From Benincasa hispida (Eukaryota; Streptophyta; Magnoliopsida; Cucurbitales; Cucurbitaceae): a stretch of 64,000 nt of DNA. Below are positions 45,796 to 58,398 of this stretch, piece by piece. Positions within the stretch are counted from its first letter, which is position 1. Each line of letters opens with the position of its first letter. The stretch lies in the NCBI RefSeq assembly GCF_009727055.1, contig NC_052357.1, forward strand, positions 15,521,648-15,585,647, given 5' to 3'. Below the pieces are notes generated by a model. It did not search any database. It worked only from the letters and a program-made list of their open reading frames with translations, and had not been told where the DNA came from. The position numbers were made by a program, and so were the translations under genes.

Positions 45796-45884
45796 CTCTC
45801 TCATACTACTGTTAACTTATTTATTACAATCACTGGTCTTTAAGTCACAAGTGTTTGATAAATCTATAGTAACACAAACTTGCT

Positions 45885-46130
45885 GACTGGACTAAAGCAG
45901 AGGATCTGGCGAAGTCAGGAGACAGAGCCGATGTGGAAGTAATAAGCTCAAGTACTCGAGGTTTTGTTGTAAGTATATTATAGTCAGTTCAAGTGCTTTG
46001 TCCTGCTTGTATTGGAAGTTAACTTATTTCTTTTTGGCGTTACTTCTTCTTATTTTTATTTGTGAAGGTATCATTTGGTTCCCTAATAGGATTTATTCCG
46101 TATCGTAATCTTGTTGGTGGACGCATTCAG
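45885..46130 (+). pseudogene. Captured fragment of an S1-domain (plastid ribosomal S1-like) gene
   Basis: Two exon-like pieces read in one frame across an intron with proper borders. The first, 45885-45968, gives DWTKAEDLAKSGDRADVEVI and SSSTRGFV, followed by GTAAGT. The second starts after an AG at 46067 and gives VSFGSLIGFIPYRNL, then VGGRIQ. The second peptide is typical of an S1 RNA-binding fold (V-x-FGS-x-x-GFIP). S1 proteins bind RNA in translation. The retained intron shows capture from genomic DNA by the CACTA element and not through mRNA. Only a small part of a gene is present, so it cannot be functional. The precise source gene is not determined. Confidence 0.6.
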
Positions 46131-46240
46131 AACTCCACCTTGCAAGTTCCTTCAAACAACCTATGTTTGCATATATTTTCATTGTTTTATTTGGTCTGAT
46201 TTAAAACGGAAGAATTGATGATTTTATTGTGAAAATGTGT

Positions 46241-46444
46241 CAGTCGGAAGATGACGGTCATGGAAGGAGGAGGAAGAAGGGGCTGAAGGAGAAAGTAAAG
46301 GAAAAGATGCCAAGACATCATCATGAGCCCCAGGCAGTGTCAACCACAACGTCGGGCGGTTATTCATCGGCCTAGTACGGTGGGCAGCATGAGAAGAAGG
46401 GAATAATGGAGAAGATCAAGGAGAAGTTGTCGAGACATCACTAA
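46241..46444 (+). pseudogene. Captured dehydrin gene fragment with two K-segments
   Basis: Dehydrins are disordered stress proteins whose K-segments form amphipathic helices on membranes. After a plausible splice acceptor (TGTCAG at 46238-46243) the frame reads [20 protein letters not shown]. It continues to a TAG at 46373-46375, then YGGQHEKKGIMEKIKEKLSR and HH before TAA at 46442-46444. EKKGIMEKIKEKL is the K-segment consensus, and [12 protein letters not shown] is a second, diverged one. The in-frame stop and missing 5' part make it a pseudogene. It sits in the same CACTA element as the S1 fragment and in the same direction. Confidence 0.82.
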
Positions 46445-46657
46445 GGACTTGCACTCCTCATGTTTGTGTATACTGATAAAATAGAGTTACTACTGTGAAT
46501 TTTAGAAAGGAATGGACTAAATAATTTGGTGGTTATGGTTGTGTGTGTTCGTGTTATGTAATTTCTGGGTGGTGAGGTATAAAGTATTTTTATTATTACT
46601 GTCTTCATCTTTGTGTGTGTACATTTATTTTGTTTAGTTGGTTACTTTTTTTTTGGG

Positions 46658-46682
46658 NNNNNNNNNNNNNNNNNNNNNNNNN
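46658..46682. other. Assembly gap of 25 N
   Basis: It is exactly 25 N, directly after GGTTACTTTTTTTTGGG. The reversed copy (near 47600-47630) continues this with a run of about 12 G. The left contig therefore stopped in a homopolymer. Confidence 0.99.
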
Positions 46683-47378
46683 AGAGTTTTGTTAAAACCT
46701 GACCACGAAAGTGTTAACGTCTCGTTATATAAACCATTCATAACTGAGACTTCACTTCACTAGGATGACCATAGGTAATATGACCTCAATCCTGAGTGAG
46801 TTGGGGAACTCCTGCCATTGAGGGCGGTCCTTTTATTTGCATGGGTGTGAGTGGCCAAGAATGCCGACTCAAACTTACAATTGTGGAGATTCGTCTGATT
46901 TTGGAGTTGGGAACTCAACTACACAAGATAGAATTCACTGCTTCCCCAAGGCAGGGGCAAGTAGATAGAATAGCTCCCTTAAGGGCTGATTCCAGGCTTG
47001 AACGATGTGGCGCCACATAACCTTCTCATGGACTGAGAGGTGTTCACACATAGTAAGGACTATGTTGTATTGTTCATTAGAGAGATCAATGGTACTTAAG
47101 GAAGAAGATGTAGTTACAGGGGCAAAACGGTAGATTGGCCTGCTGTAATATATGAGCATCTGTGAAGGGTCATCGTACTTATGATTGGTTATATCCAATG
47201 GACATAGAAATATATATCTAATGGCAAGAAAGAGTTCAACTATCGGTCTTTAGTGGAATACCTGGCAATTAACGGGATGGTGGAACATCCTAACTAAAAG
47301 TTTAGTCAGCTATTCTCGTAACCGTTAGAGCTTCGAGCCCTAGGTCTGTAAGGTCCCATGGTAGCTTGGAATACAAGT
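46683..47378 (+). repeat. C3 5' LTR middle part, in reversed orientation
   Basis: It aligns with 31706-32395 of the 3' LTR on the opposite strand, from CCTGACCACGAA to GGATACAAGT. It ends at the CACTA insertion with the AGT duplication at 47376-47378. Confidence 0.85.
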
Positions 47379-47820
47379 CACTAGAAAAAATTTGGGCTTT
47401 AATGTCAGTTGGCAACCGACATTAAAGATAGTGTTATTGAAGCCCTTTAATGTCAGTTGCCTTTAATGTCGGTTTTAAACCGACATATAAAGGGCTTCAA
47501 ATAACACAGCCTTTAATGTCGGTTAGGTTGCAACTGACATTAAAAGTCTGACATTAAAAGCATAAATGTCATTAAAACCTGACACAGTCACCAGGTTTTC
47601 CCCCCCCCCCCCAAAAAAAAAGTAACCAACTAAACAAAATAAATGTACCACACAGCAAAGATGAAGACAGTAATAATAAAAATACTTTATACCTCACCAC
47701 CCAGAATTACATAACACGAACACACACAACCATAACCACCAAATTATTTAGTCCATTCCTTTCTAAAATTCACAGTAGTAACTCTATTTTATCAGTATAC
47801 ACAACATGAGGAGTGCAAGT

Positions 47821-48032
47821 CCTTAGTGATGTCTCTCGACAACTTCTCCTTGATCTTCTCCATTATTCCCTTCTTCCTCATGCTGCCCACCGTACTAGGC
47901 CGATGAATAAACCGCCCGACGTTGTGGTTGACACTGCCTGGGGCTCATGATGATGTCTTGGCATCTTTTCCTTTACTTTCTCCTTCAGCCCCTTCTTCCT
48001 CCTCCTTCCATGACCGTCATCTTCCGACTGAC
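47821..48032 (-). pseudogene. Dehydrin fragment, second listing (reversed segment)
   Basis: It is the reverse of 46241-46444. It has small insertions, for example near GATGTCTCTCGACAAC, and so does not read cleanly. It is not an independent capture if the segment is an assembly duplicate. Confidence 0.75.
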
Positions 48033-48142
48033 ACATTTTTCACAATAAAATCATCAAATTCTTCCGTTTTAAATCAGACCAAATAAAACAATGAAAAATA
48101 TTGCAAACATAGGTTGTTTGAAGGAACTTGCAAGGTGGAGTT

Positions 48143-48390
48143 CTGAATGCGTCCACCAACAAGATTTACGATACGGAATAAATCCTATTAGGGAACCAAA
48201 TGATACCATTCACAAAAAAAATAAGAAGAAGTAACGCCAAAAAGAAATAAGTTAACTTCCAATACAAAGCAGGACAAAGCACTTGAACTGACTATAATAT
48301 ACTTACAACAAAACTCGAGTACTTGAGCTTATTACTTCCACATCGGCTCTGTCTCCTGACTTCGCCAGATCCCTCTGCTTTAGTCCAGTC
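48143..48390 (-). pseudogene. S1-domain fragment, second listing (reversed segment)
   Basis: It is the reverse of 45885-46130, with both exon pieces and the intron present. One-base differences such as CAGAGGGATCTGG for CAGAGGATCTGG shift the frame. Confidence 0.6.
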
Positions 48391-49738
48391 AGCAAGTTTG
48401 TGTTACTATAGATTTATCAAACACTTGTGACTTAAAGACCAAGTGATTGTAAATAAATAAGTTAACAGTAGTATGAGAGAGAGCGAGAGGGGACTTTATG
48501 AGCGAGAGCAAGAGTAAGCGAGAGTAGCGAGAGCAAGAAGTAGCAAGAGCGAGAGCACTGTGCTGCAGAGACTAAGAGCGAGAAGCTGGCGAGAGGACTT
48601 TATGAGCGAGAGCGAGAAAAGACTTTGTGAGCGAGAGTGAGAGGACTTTGTGAGCGAGAGGGGAGGGATATGGGCAAGAGCTGAGAGAGGAGGAATTTGG
48701 CCTTTATGAGCGAGAGCGAGAGGGATTTGGGCGGGAGGGGAGGGATTTGGTCTTTATGAGCGAGAGCAAGAGGGATTTGGGCGAGAGGGGAGGGATTTGG
48801 GGCGGAGATATATATGTTGTGGTCTGCAGGATTGAATATCTGAATATGGCACACTTATTGTAACAAATGGTGCCGGAAAAAATGTAAAAAGAATTACCAA
48901 CCCTGGGCCTTTTTTGTCTTTTGTGTTTCTTCTTTTTCTTCAGCTTGCACTTTCCAGAGAGATCAAACTGAAAACAAATTATTAGGAGCAAAATAAAAAA
49001 AGAACTCCCCCACATGATTCAGTACACAAGATGATTTCATTTTTCTCTAGCCCATAACTTTATCTTCCTAATTAAACAGCAACTGCAGAAAACTTTAGAG
49101 ATATCATGAAGTAAAAATTTGCTTCAGTGCACTGAGACAAGCAAAAATGCCACAAGAAAAAATGCTCACATTTCTGTCATTCATGGAATGATTGTAAGAC
49201 ATAATCAAACTTGCAGATATTGATAATACTCTCAAATTTTAATACAGAACGACATACCAGTAAGCTGTCCAACACCTGAAATGTTAACTTATTCTAAATC
49301 TGATGAGTCTGATCTTGTACTTTGTCGTACACTTCTCCTGGTTAGGCTTCGACGAAATGAATTGGTGGATCTTCTAAGAAGAAGACGACTAGATCTACTA
49401 TGGCTAATGCGTGAAGAACGACAAATCTTCCACGACTAGATCTTATGGTGTGGCGAGGTCCAGGGAGCGAGGAGGTGGCTGATGGGGAAAATAGGGTTTA
49501 GAAAAAGAAATGAAAAAAAAAAATAGGGGGGGGGGGAATGGGTTTTGTTTTTTTTTTTTTTTTTAGAAAAAAATGGATCTTTAATGTCGGTTTTAACCGA
49601 CATTAAGGTATACCTACAATGTCGGTTTAAAAACCGACATTAAAGATACACTTTTTTTAAAAAAACAAAACCGACATTATACATCCGATTTCAGTTTTTC
49701 CAAACCAAACATTAAAAGCCCAAAAATTCTTGTATGTG

Positions 49739-50760
49739 AGTTTTGAGAGTCAGTTTTTGGGTCAATTTGAAATATTCAAATTGACAAGATGGAGTTTGAT
49801 TATAAATATGATATAAATTAACTTTATGTATGAGATACATTAATTTGGAGAAAATTGAATATAAAATATAATTTATATTAGTAGAGGAAAAAATATTATT
49901 AAATTAAATATTTGGTATTAATTTATAATTTATGAATGTGATTAGATCACATTAATTGGACGGTTATAAAAGAATGAGAAGGTGCCTCTTCGTTTAAAGT
50001 AATGGATGAGTGCATTATAAATAGCAGACGATATGTTGAGCTCGATGTGCACGGGTATTGTGAAAAAGATAGGGTAATCGTTTAGAAAATCAGTGCTATA
50101 CGATAGAACTGCACGATCAACTTACATATACAATATTGGTAAGGCGATCGCATACCAATTACACCATCGTGCGCTATTATCTAAACGATCGTTTACTTTT
50201 TCCTAAAGCGATCGTTTAGCTCCCAGTATTTACTAAACGAACGTATATTTGATCGCTTAGTTTTTCCTACGTAATCGTTTTTGGACTATCGCTCACTTTT
50301 CCTACATGATCGTTTACCTTTTCCTACATGATCGTATAGACGATTGCTTACTTTTTAAACACAATCGTACCACTTTACCTAAACGATTAAGCATATTGTT
50401 TATGCGATAGATTACCATATCTCCCACTTGCTTATTGTTGTGTACGGTCACTCTTCCTCCTTCCCTCTTACCAATCCGAACAAAGCCCACACTTTGGATT
50501 CTCACTCCAAAGAATACTGAGGGCACTGCATGGTGTTGTCTTCTCCGTTTCCTTCTATTCATGTGGTGAATGTTCGAGGTAGACGTTTGGGCTTCACACT
50601 CGAGAAATCTTCATCTGGTAATGATTTCTGGATCCCTTTAGCATTATAAAAGTATGTTTGAATGTATAATGCGGTAATTCTGTCCACAATGAATTGGAAA
50701 GATCCGCTTCCGCTCGTAGGTACTCTTGAAATAAGAGTTCCTTCAATTGGTAATCAGAGC
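49739..50760 (+). repeat. C3 5' LTR end and primer site, reversed segment
   Basis: It is the reverse of 43557-44563. It ends GAGTTCCTTCA, then a primer site with one extra base (TGGTAATCAGAGC at 50748-50760). The extra base is the kind of error expected of raw long reads. Confidence 0.85.
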
Positions 50761-53700
50761 ACTAGGTTTTCTAATATTCCAATTCAATTGCTGCAAAAGA
50801 ATCCCAATACGTTCTTGGTGGGTTTCATTTCTATACTGTTTAAATCTTTAAATTGCTGTGTGGATGTATGGATTTAATGGTGTTTTTTGTGGATGTTAGC
50901 CTTGGTTTGTTTTAAATTTTTTTACATTTGGCAGTTGTTTGTGAAGGGCTCTGCGTTTTTTGGGCATTAATAATCGTTATCGAGTCTGTATTCAAAGTTT
51001 GTAATGAGTTTTGAATCGTTCATAGAAGAAGATCGGAGTAAAGCATTGTGGTTCTTCAAGGAAGGTAATGCGATCAAGTATTGATCGCATCGGTTACATG
51101 ATGAAGTATGCGATCGCTGTTGATCACTTCGGTTAAATGATAGGGTATGGCGATCAAGTGTTGATCGCATCGTGCAGTCGATGGGGTATGCAATCACTGA
51201 TGATCGCATTGTGGACGATCGGGTAAGCGATGAAGGGTTGATCGAATCGTGTTGAAGATCAGTTACGCGATGATTGAGTATCGAGTCGTGTAGACGAGGT
51301 GATACTCGCGTATCGCTTAATGCGTGCACCTGATCGATCGTTTTAAGTCGCAACCTTCATCGCTTAGTAACTGGCTAAACGGTCATTTAATAATGCAAGG
51401 TAAATTGTTTACCTGGTTGCACGCATTGGTTTCGACGATGAGAATGCTCGCATATCCCTTAACGCGTGTGTGCCTGGTCGATCGTTTAGGCCAACAAGCT
51501 CTATCGCTTAGTAATTGACTAAACGATCACTTAGTAACAAAGGTAAATCGTTTGACCTGATTTGCACGAATCGATTAGACGATGAGATGCTCGCGTATCG
51601 TTTAACGTGTGCCGCACTGGACGATCGTTTAGGTCAACAAGCTTCATCACTTAGTAAATGACTAAACGAGCGCTTAGTAATGCAAGGTAAGATCGTTTAC
51701 TTGTCATCGGCGACACACGATCCGCATAGGAAATTAGGCTTCTCAGCGTTCGTCGTCCGTCTATGTGATCGTTTAATTATGCTTCTATCGTCTAGTGTGC
51801 ATTGAATGATCGTCTACCTATGACATTTACTACACGATGGAGTCCTCCTGGTGGTTCAAGACCCGACCCGGTTTTTGCTCTAATGAAAAATGTAATAGAT
51901 AGGGCTATTTCATTCCAGTTTTGTAAAGGCTCATCCCAGTCCATAAATCCTTCATTTTTACATGCGATGTAGGATTTTAATAATGTCATATGGTATTGCA
52001 CATATGGATAAACCCCACCTTAGGTCATGCATATTTTCTTTATTATAAGTGTTATAAATTTAGAGAAGCATGTTTTAATTTACATAAATGCATGCTCATG
52101 CATCAATATAATATAAGGGTTATATTTATGTATGCTTTATTTTTTTTTTTTCTTTCGTTATATTTATAAGTGTTATAAATACTTCATCAAGTGGAAAAGT
52201 GCTTTAGTTTTTTATTTTATAAATGGTTATAAAATGAAATTAGAACTAAAATAATTAGTAAATGATCCATATGTAGCAAGTCTATCTATAGTAGACCTTC
52301 TGTCGAAGGTGGGTTTTTGTCTAGGCTGGGGTATTTAAGATGACGGCAAACAGAACACCCCTACTTGGGAACTGATAACACGAAATTCTATGCGATGATA
52401 ATGCACAGATGAAGTGGAATGTTATGCGATATACTACTTAGATATGCGTTAGGAGTAGATGATCTTGTAGTATGTTATGCGTTGTCATAAGTTATCTTAG
52501 GATGAAACCAAGTGCAATTCCATCGCAAGTGTCTCGGTGTAATCCAAGGTCGAACACGGGGAAATTTGGTGCTGGTTTATCGTGGATGTTTCATGCTATT
52601 ATGTGACTGATTTTTCTCAATTCTTTGAAAGTGTGGTTATATGTACAAAAGCTGTAAATTGCAAATAAAGTAAAATAAAGCAGTAAATTAATTACAGTAA
52701 ACCTAAACTAATGGTATTTGATACAGGTTACATGTACAAGATGTTAAGGTGAAGGCTAGATGTGAAGGCTATGCAAGGACATGGTATGCGCGCGAAAAGT
52801 CTTAGGAGTAGAAAAGAAAAGAAATATAAGTATAACAAATCATCGCAAAGTCTCAAGAAAGTAGAGTTACAAATACTATTCCATTTTTTTCATGGCGTAC
52901 ACCTTTCAGTAATTGGCCGCGTTGTCCGCATGTCTGCGTGTAAACTAGAGTCCGACGTAATGAACGCAGGTTGCTTCCAATGTCCGGAAGTACTACTCGC
53001 TTTAAGTTAACGCACTCTCCTAACATTCTCTTGATAGATCAGAATGACACATCTTCACTTCTACTCTCCACAGGTGAAGACGTCGTCCAGTATGCTTTAG
53101 CTAACGTATTTTATAGCTTTTAGTTTACATTAAGCCTTTAGACGTTCGTAATAATTATCGAAAGATCAGAAACACATAATGAAGAAAGGGGATAGCGAGT
53201 GCACGATGATAGACAGAAGATGAATAATGAAACATATCGAAACTACTAATATTTCTATTTTGAGCCTGATCAATGATGAACGAGTAAAAAAGATATACAG
53301 AACATGAAAATACGAAGAAGGGTAGAAAGAGGACAATCAAGTGCCAAATGTCTTGGTCACCGATTGATGAAGGTCTGCTTGCCGGTTGTGGATGAATAGA
53401 TGGTGGGATGAGCTTCCTCTCAGGCTGGCTCCTCCGGTAGCAGTGTCCTTGAACAGAGCTTCGTTCGGGATATGACTGATTGAATGGAGATTACACCTTT
53501 CGGCTTTAATCTCTTCTTCCTCCCGGATCTAACTCTATAGCACTCCAGCTAAGCTCTTCTCTCTTTTAATCTTGTAGCACTTACCCAGCACAAATAACAT
53601 ACTTCTTCAAAAGAATTTGCTGGGGTATTTATAGGCAGAATTGTTTTGACTCCCGCTAAGTGGCCCCAGTTCTTGTTATGGAAATTCCGAAGGCTGAGGG

Positions 53701-55080
53701 ATTTTATTCCTTTTCTATTTTGCAATAATTCTGTCAAATCGTGCACGACCATTACCATACACGCGTTGTGATCTCCTCCACTTGCATTGCTCACTTACAT
53801 CACTTGATTGTTGGTTCCACATGTGGCGTTGGTTTTTTATAACCGCATGCGGTCTTCAGAAAGAACAAGGATCGATTATCTCCATGCAACGCTCTTCACT
53901 ACCTGTTTTTTGCGTTGACACACTAGGGCGCAAGGTGATAGGGAGCGTTGAATGGAATTCAGTTGAGCCTTAGTCGCAAATGATGACTTTGATTTTTCCT
54001 GCAAAATAGAGCAAATATTTGCCATATTCTCCATCTTTTAGGCGTTAGTGGGTTTCCTTACAATCATTTGAAATTATTAGGCAACTAAGCTAATTTCTAA
54101 TACAACTGGCGCATAATCCTTCACTTTGATTCGCAAATATGTAGATAAGGTGGTATAAAATAACTTATATTTCTATAAGTTATTAGGAACCTACCTGGAA
54201 AGGTAATTTAGATAGATTTGATGCATGCAGATAAGATCATTTCCATTAAAGAGTTTAATGTGACTACTTGGATTTTTTTTGTTATTTCAAAGACGAAAGT
54301 TGTTTTTTTAGCAAATTTTATAAATGACTTAGATCATAATTAGTAAGCCGGATTGTTTAAGTTAATAAACCCCTAGATAGAACATTCAGTGGGAGGTTCT
54401 TGGAGATTTAAATGCTTCATTTTCAACCTATTGCGTTTCTCCCTCATAGTCAACACCGTGAGATCTACCTGGCCCTCGAGGCACCTTTGGGCGTGTCCCC
54501 CCAACGGATGGTGTTTGGGTAGGTCAATATGAAGGTGGATGAGAGAGTGTTCATAGTAAAGTGGGAGCAGGAAGTGTGATAGCATATCCCTCGGTCTCCC
54601 TCGTTGGATTGAATAAAGTTTCTGTGCATCGCCTCATGGCACCTTGGGAGTGTCCCCTATAGGATGTCTATTTTGTGCGTTTCTTTATTTGATCTCTTGT
54701 AAAGGATAAGGTTTACTTAATCTCTTGTCCTAAATCTGTCTTTACCCTAATTGTAAGCGCAATTAGGGCAGGACTCTAGGCCGAAAACGAGGGGTTACAA
54801 TTAGCAGGATTGTTAAGGGTTAACTATTATGGACTGAACAAATGGTGGCTATTAGTTTTTCCAAGTGTTGGTTCCGCCTAATGGTTTGAAGATTGTCTCA
54901 TCCCAGTGAAGGGCCATCTGATCACCCCACCGGTGACGTTTATTTCTGCCTCACTAGGGCATCATTGCAAAAATAGAAGTCTTTTCACTTAGGATACTTG
55001 GAATCTGGTTTTGCTAAAAAATTAATTATTTTATTAAAAATTTGTTTTTGGCAAAGTCTTAATAATAGGTTATTTATTTT
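50761..55080 (+). other. C3 leader, reversed segment, with solo LTR
   Basis: It is the reverse of 39229-43556. The ACGATCG field is at 51060-51850 and has one copy where the other arm has two plus an adapter. The solo LTR lies at 52373-54185. No gene is supported, and the ORFs are shadows. Confidence 0.8.
52373..54185 (-). repeat. Solo Athila-like LTR, reversed counterpart of 40033-41830
   Basis: It is flanked by GGAAC at 52368-52372 and 54186-54190, the reverse of GTTCC. It is 1,813 bases long against 1,798 in the other arm, the excess being scattered single-base insertions. Confidence 0.88.
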
Positions 55081-57508
55081 TTCAGCAACGGTTTTTTTTG
55101 ATGGCATCAGCCACCTATCAATTTGCTTATAGCCAAAAAACTGAATGGCCAAAACTATTCAAGTTGGAAACATCTGCTCACAACAATACTCAATCATCGA
55201 GGATCTGAAGTTTGTCTTTATGGAGGAATGTCCTCCTATTCCCCTCAGAACGCTACTCGAAATGTTCGGATAGCGTACAGAACGTTGGATACGGGCAAAT
55301 GAGAAGGCCCAAACCTATATTCTGGCCAGTCTTTAGTGAACGTTTTGGCCAAGAAACACAAAGTCCAGGTTTCAGCTCGTTAGATCATGGAATCCCTGCG
55401 AGGAATGTTCAGACAGCCGTCTAGACAGCTCAAAACATGAGGCTCTAAAACCATCCTTCAGCTCCAAAATGGAGGCCATCTGTTCGTGAAAACATGTTGA
55501 ATATGATGGTCCACTTTAACATGGCGGAGATGAAATGGGTCTAAAATCGATGAGGGTAGTTAGGTTAGCATTATCCTACATTCATTGCCGTAGAGCTTCC
55601 TCCACTTTGTTAGCAATACGATTATTAACAAAGTAGACTAATTCCCTTACCAATCTCTTCAAAAAAGTTACAAACTTACCAATCCTTGCTGAAAAATAAG
55701 GAGAAAAAGGGAGGTGAGGCAAAATGTTGTCTCGTCCTCTAAAAAGTTCTATCGAGGTTTCGACCTCAGAAACAAAGATAGTAATACACTTATGTAATAG
55801 GCTGGATCCCCTAAGATATTGAGCAGCGGTGTAGCATCAGATCCCAAAGATAGTAAGTATTTTCTCTTTCTTATGAAGGAAAGTCGCATACGGTTAAAAA
55901 AAAAAATAGCGAAAAAAAAGAATCAATGTTTAGATTGTCCTCGTTATCTGGAAGAAAAGAAGGCTGCCAAGGCTAAGGCCAAGGCAGAAAAAGAGGATTA
56001 GATTCCTGGTGACAGTTGGAGGCTGGTGAGATGACGTTGCGAGTAGGCACCAGAGCACGTCGTCTCAGCTGTGGTAGTGGGAGATATCCAGTTTAACTTT
56101 ACAAAATAGGTTTCTTATATTAAAATGTCTTTGGTAGTTCTTAAACATAAAAGGAACCTTATTTCTGTAAAGTGTCTATTAAAAATATAATTTCACTATT
56201 GAATAAAGCGTTTTTATTCGTAAGGATGGTGTTGAAATTGGTACAGCTAAACTGGAAAATAACTTGTATGTGCTAAAGAACTTTAGCCAAAAGTTCCCTT
56301 CATAACATAGAGATGTTTAAATCTTTCGTACTCTCAATCTAAATGGCCAACAAATTTCTCTCGAACCTTGTTGGACATGGTTCATTCAATGATGAGTTAC
56401 GCTTTCTTACTAGACTTGTTTTGGGGTTTCGCAGTGGGGACTGCGGTAATACGTTATCAATTGTGTTTCCTTCTAAGAGTGTTGCAAGAACACCTCTGGA
56501 GTTGTGGAACGGGCGTAGAGCTAGTTTTGATGTCAACTACGATGTTCCGCATATGGAGTTGCCCAACACATGTGCTTAAGGAAATCCTAAGAAAGTTGGA
56601 AATCACGATCGAGGGTTGTGCCTCCTTTTGGTAGGCTACCTCAAAGGTACGACCGAGGAGGTTACTTTTATGATCCATGCTGTAAACAAGGTGTTTTTGG
56701 TTTCCAACGAACACTACTTTCCTGGAGGAGGATCAATATTGCGGAGCCAAAATCCACGAAGTAAAGTCGTGTTAAGTGAGCTTTCAAAGAAAACTATTGA
56801 GGTTCACAAGAGTTTGTTGAGAGGAATCCTGCTTCATCGACGCAAAATTATCGATATAGTTTATCTAGTAAGGTCGGTTTCCACCTCAAGGTTGAGGGAA
56901 CTTCGATGCAGTGGGAGGTTACAAACCCGCTTAATCCCTATTTGTTGGTTTCCACAAAAATTCTAGCGATGGTGACAGATGGAAACATTGAGGATCCATT
57001 ACCCTATAAAAAGGTAATGGACGGATGTTGATCCGGGATGAATGGGTCAAAGCCATGAATCTCGAGATGGAGTCGATGTACTTTAGCTTGGTATAGGATC
57101 TGTAGATCAGGCCTGATGGGGGTAAGGACTATAGGTTTTAAATGGATCATACAAGCGCAAACGGGGTGCTAATGGGAAGGTGAAACCCTCAAGGACTCAA
57201 ATTTATGGGAAAAGGGTCATACCCAGGTGGAGGTTGTCAACTTAGAGGAGACTTCTTACCTGTTGCCATGTAAGTCAGATCTGCATGATAGTGCATCGAG
57301 GTAACCGTGAATTGTCACGAAGACCACCTCGGAGAAAATGTTGCCAAATTTGTTTAACGAAGGCCCTCACAGCTACATGTTTGAGGGTCACCTTCAATAG
57401 CAATGGGTCTACAGGACCGCCTCGTGCTGGACTAGGTGCAAAGTGGGGAAGATTTAGTTTGTAATGGGTTTTTATGCTTAGTTTATTGTTTTGGTGCTTG
57501 TTTACTTG
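55081..57508 (+). pseudogene. Copia gag and pol remnants, reversed counterpart of 36786-39228
   Basis: Gag text MASATYQF starts at 55099 and is frameshifted at once. KKAAKAKAKAEKED is at 55960-56000. Integrase fragments spread over three frames (LLDMVHSMMSYAFLLDLFWG at 56368, LELWNGRRASF near 56500). The RNase H end is near 57350. The frames that are open in 37384-37905 and 38851-39228 are broken here by one-base indels. Confidence 0.8.
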
Positions 57509-58398
57509 TGTTGGGGGTTGATGCCCTAAAGTCTCGTGTCCTGTAGTCTGTTTAAATAGTAATGTACAACACTTGTGTTTGTTAATATATGATGTTTTAC
57601 TTCACATTATGTATTTTGCTTGGTTAATTGTTTTCATTTGCTTTACCACAAACCAATAAAATAAAATCCCTGGTTATCTGTATGTGACTCAAGCATGTAT
57701 GTGGTGACATATAAGTGGATCATGTCTTGAGTGATAAAAAATGGTCTGTAGTATATGGATAAAGAGGGAAACCTTATCCCTGGTAATGCTACGAATGCGG
57801 CCCGCTTTGTGGAATGGTCACAAATTTGTGATTTGTCACAAGATGGTCTGATCCTGATCATCGTGTTGGGACATGCGAGCATGGGACGTCCTATACAAAG
57901 AGTTTGTATATGACCTGACCATGAAGTATTACATTCTCGTTATATAACACGGTTCATGACAGAGAACTTCACTTCAACTAGGATGACCATAGGTACATGA
58001 CCTCAATCCGAGTGAGTTGGGAATTCCTGCCATTGAGGGCGGTCCTTAATTTGTATGGGTGTGAGTGGCTAGGTTGCTGATTCAAACTCCTTATGGGGAT
58101 TCGTCTGATTTGGGAGCTGGGAACTCAGCTACACAAGATGATTTCAACTCCTCCCCAAGGTAGGGTAAGTTAGTAAATGCTCCCTTAAGGGCTGATTCCT
58201 GGGCTTGAACGATGTGGTGCCAAACACCTTCTATTGGCCCGAGTGGTGTTTCACACATAGTTGAACTATGTTGTATTGTTCATTAGAGGAATCATTGGTA
58301 CTTAGGAGTGAGATGTAACTTTAGGGTCAAAAATGGTAATTAGCCCAACTGTTACTTACGAGCATCTGTGAAGTGTCAATCGTACTCATGCCACAGTT
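57509..58398 (+). repeat. LTR type B, reversed counterpart (first part)
   Basis: It opens TGTTGGGGGTTGATGCCC at 57509 and runs to the solo LTR. It is the reverse of 35895-36785, with scattered indels. Confidence 0.82.

Larger units (their letters stand above)
44564..46657 (+). mobile_element. CACTA transposon, non-autonomous, cut by the gap
   Basis: It opens CACTACAAGAATTTTGGGC, a typical En/Spm end, with ACT duplicated at the target. Subterminal copies of TTTAATGTCGGTT and the inverted ACCGACATTAAAG follow at 44590-44720. There is no transposase. Inside are exon-like fragments of host genes (45885-46130, 46241-46444). The far end is lost at the N gap, just where a G homopolymer starts. The full element is seen in the reversed copy at 47379-49738. 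Confidence 0.85.
47379..49738 (-). mobile_element. CACTA transposon, full-length copy (reversed segment)
   Basis: It is 2,360 bases long, with ends CACTAGAAAAAATTTGGGC (47379) and, reversed, CACATACAAGAATTTTTGGG (49738; one extra base against CACTACAAG). It is flanked by AGT on both sides. Subterminal TTTAATGTCGGTT repeats are at both ends. The interior is the reverse of 44564-46657. It represents the same locus as that copy, so the two should be counted once. Confidence 0.88.
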
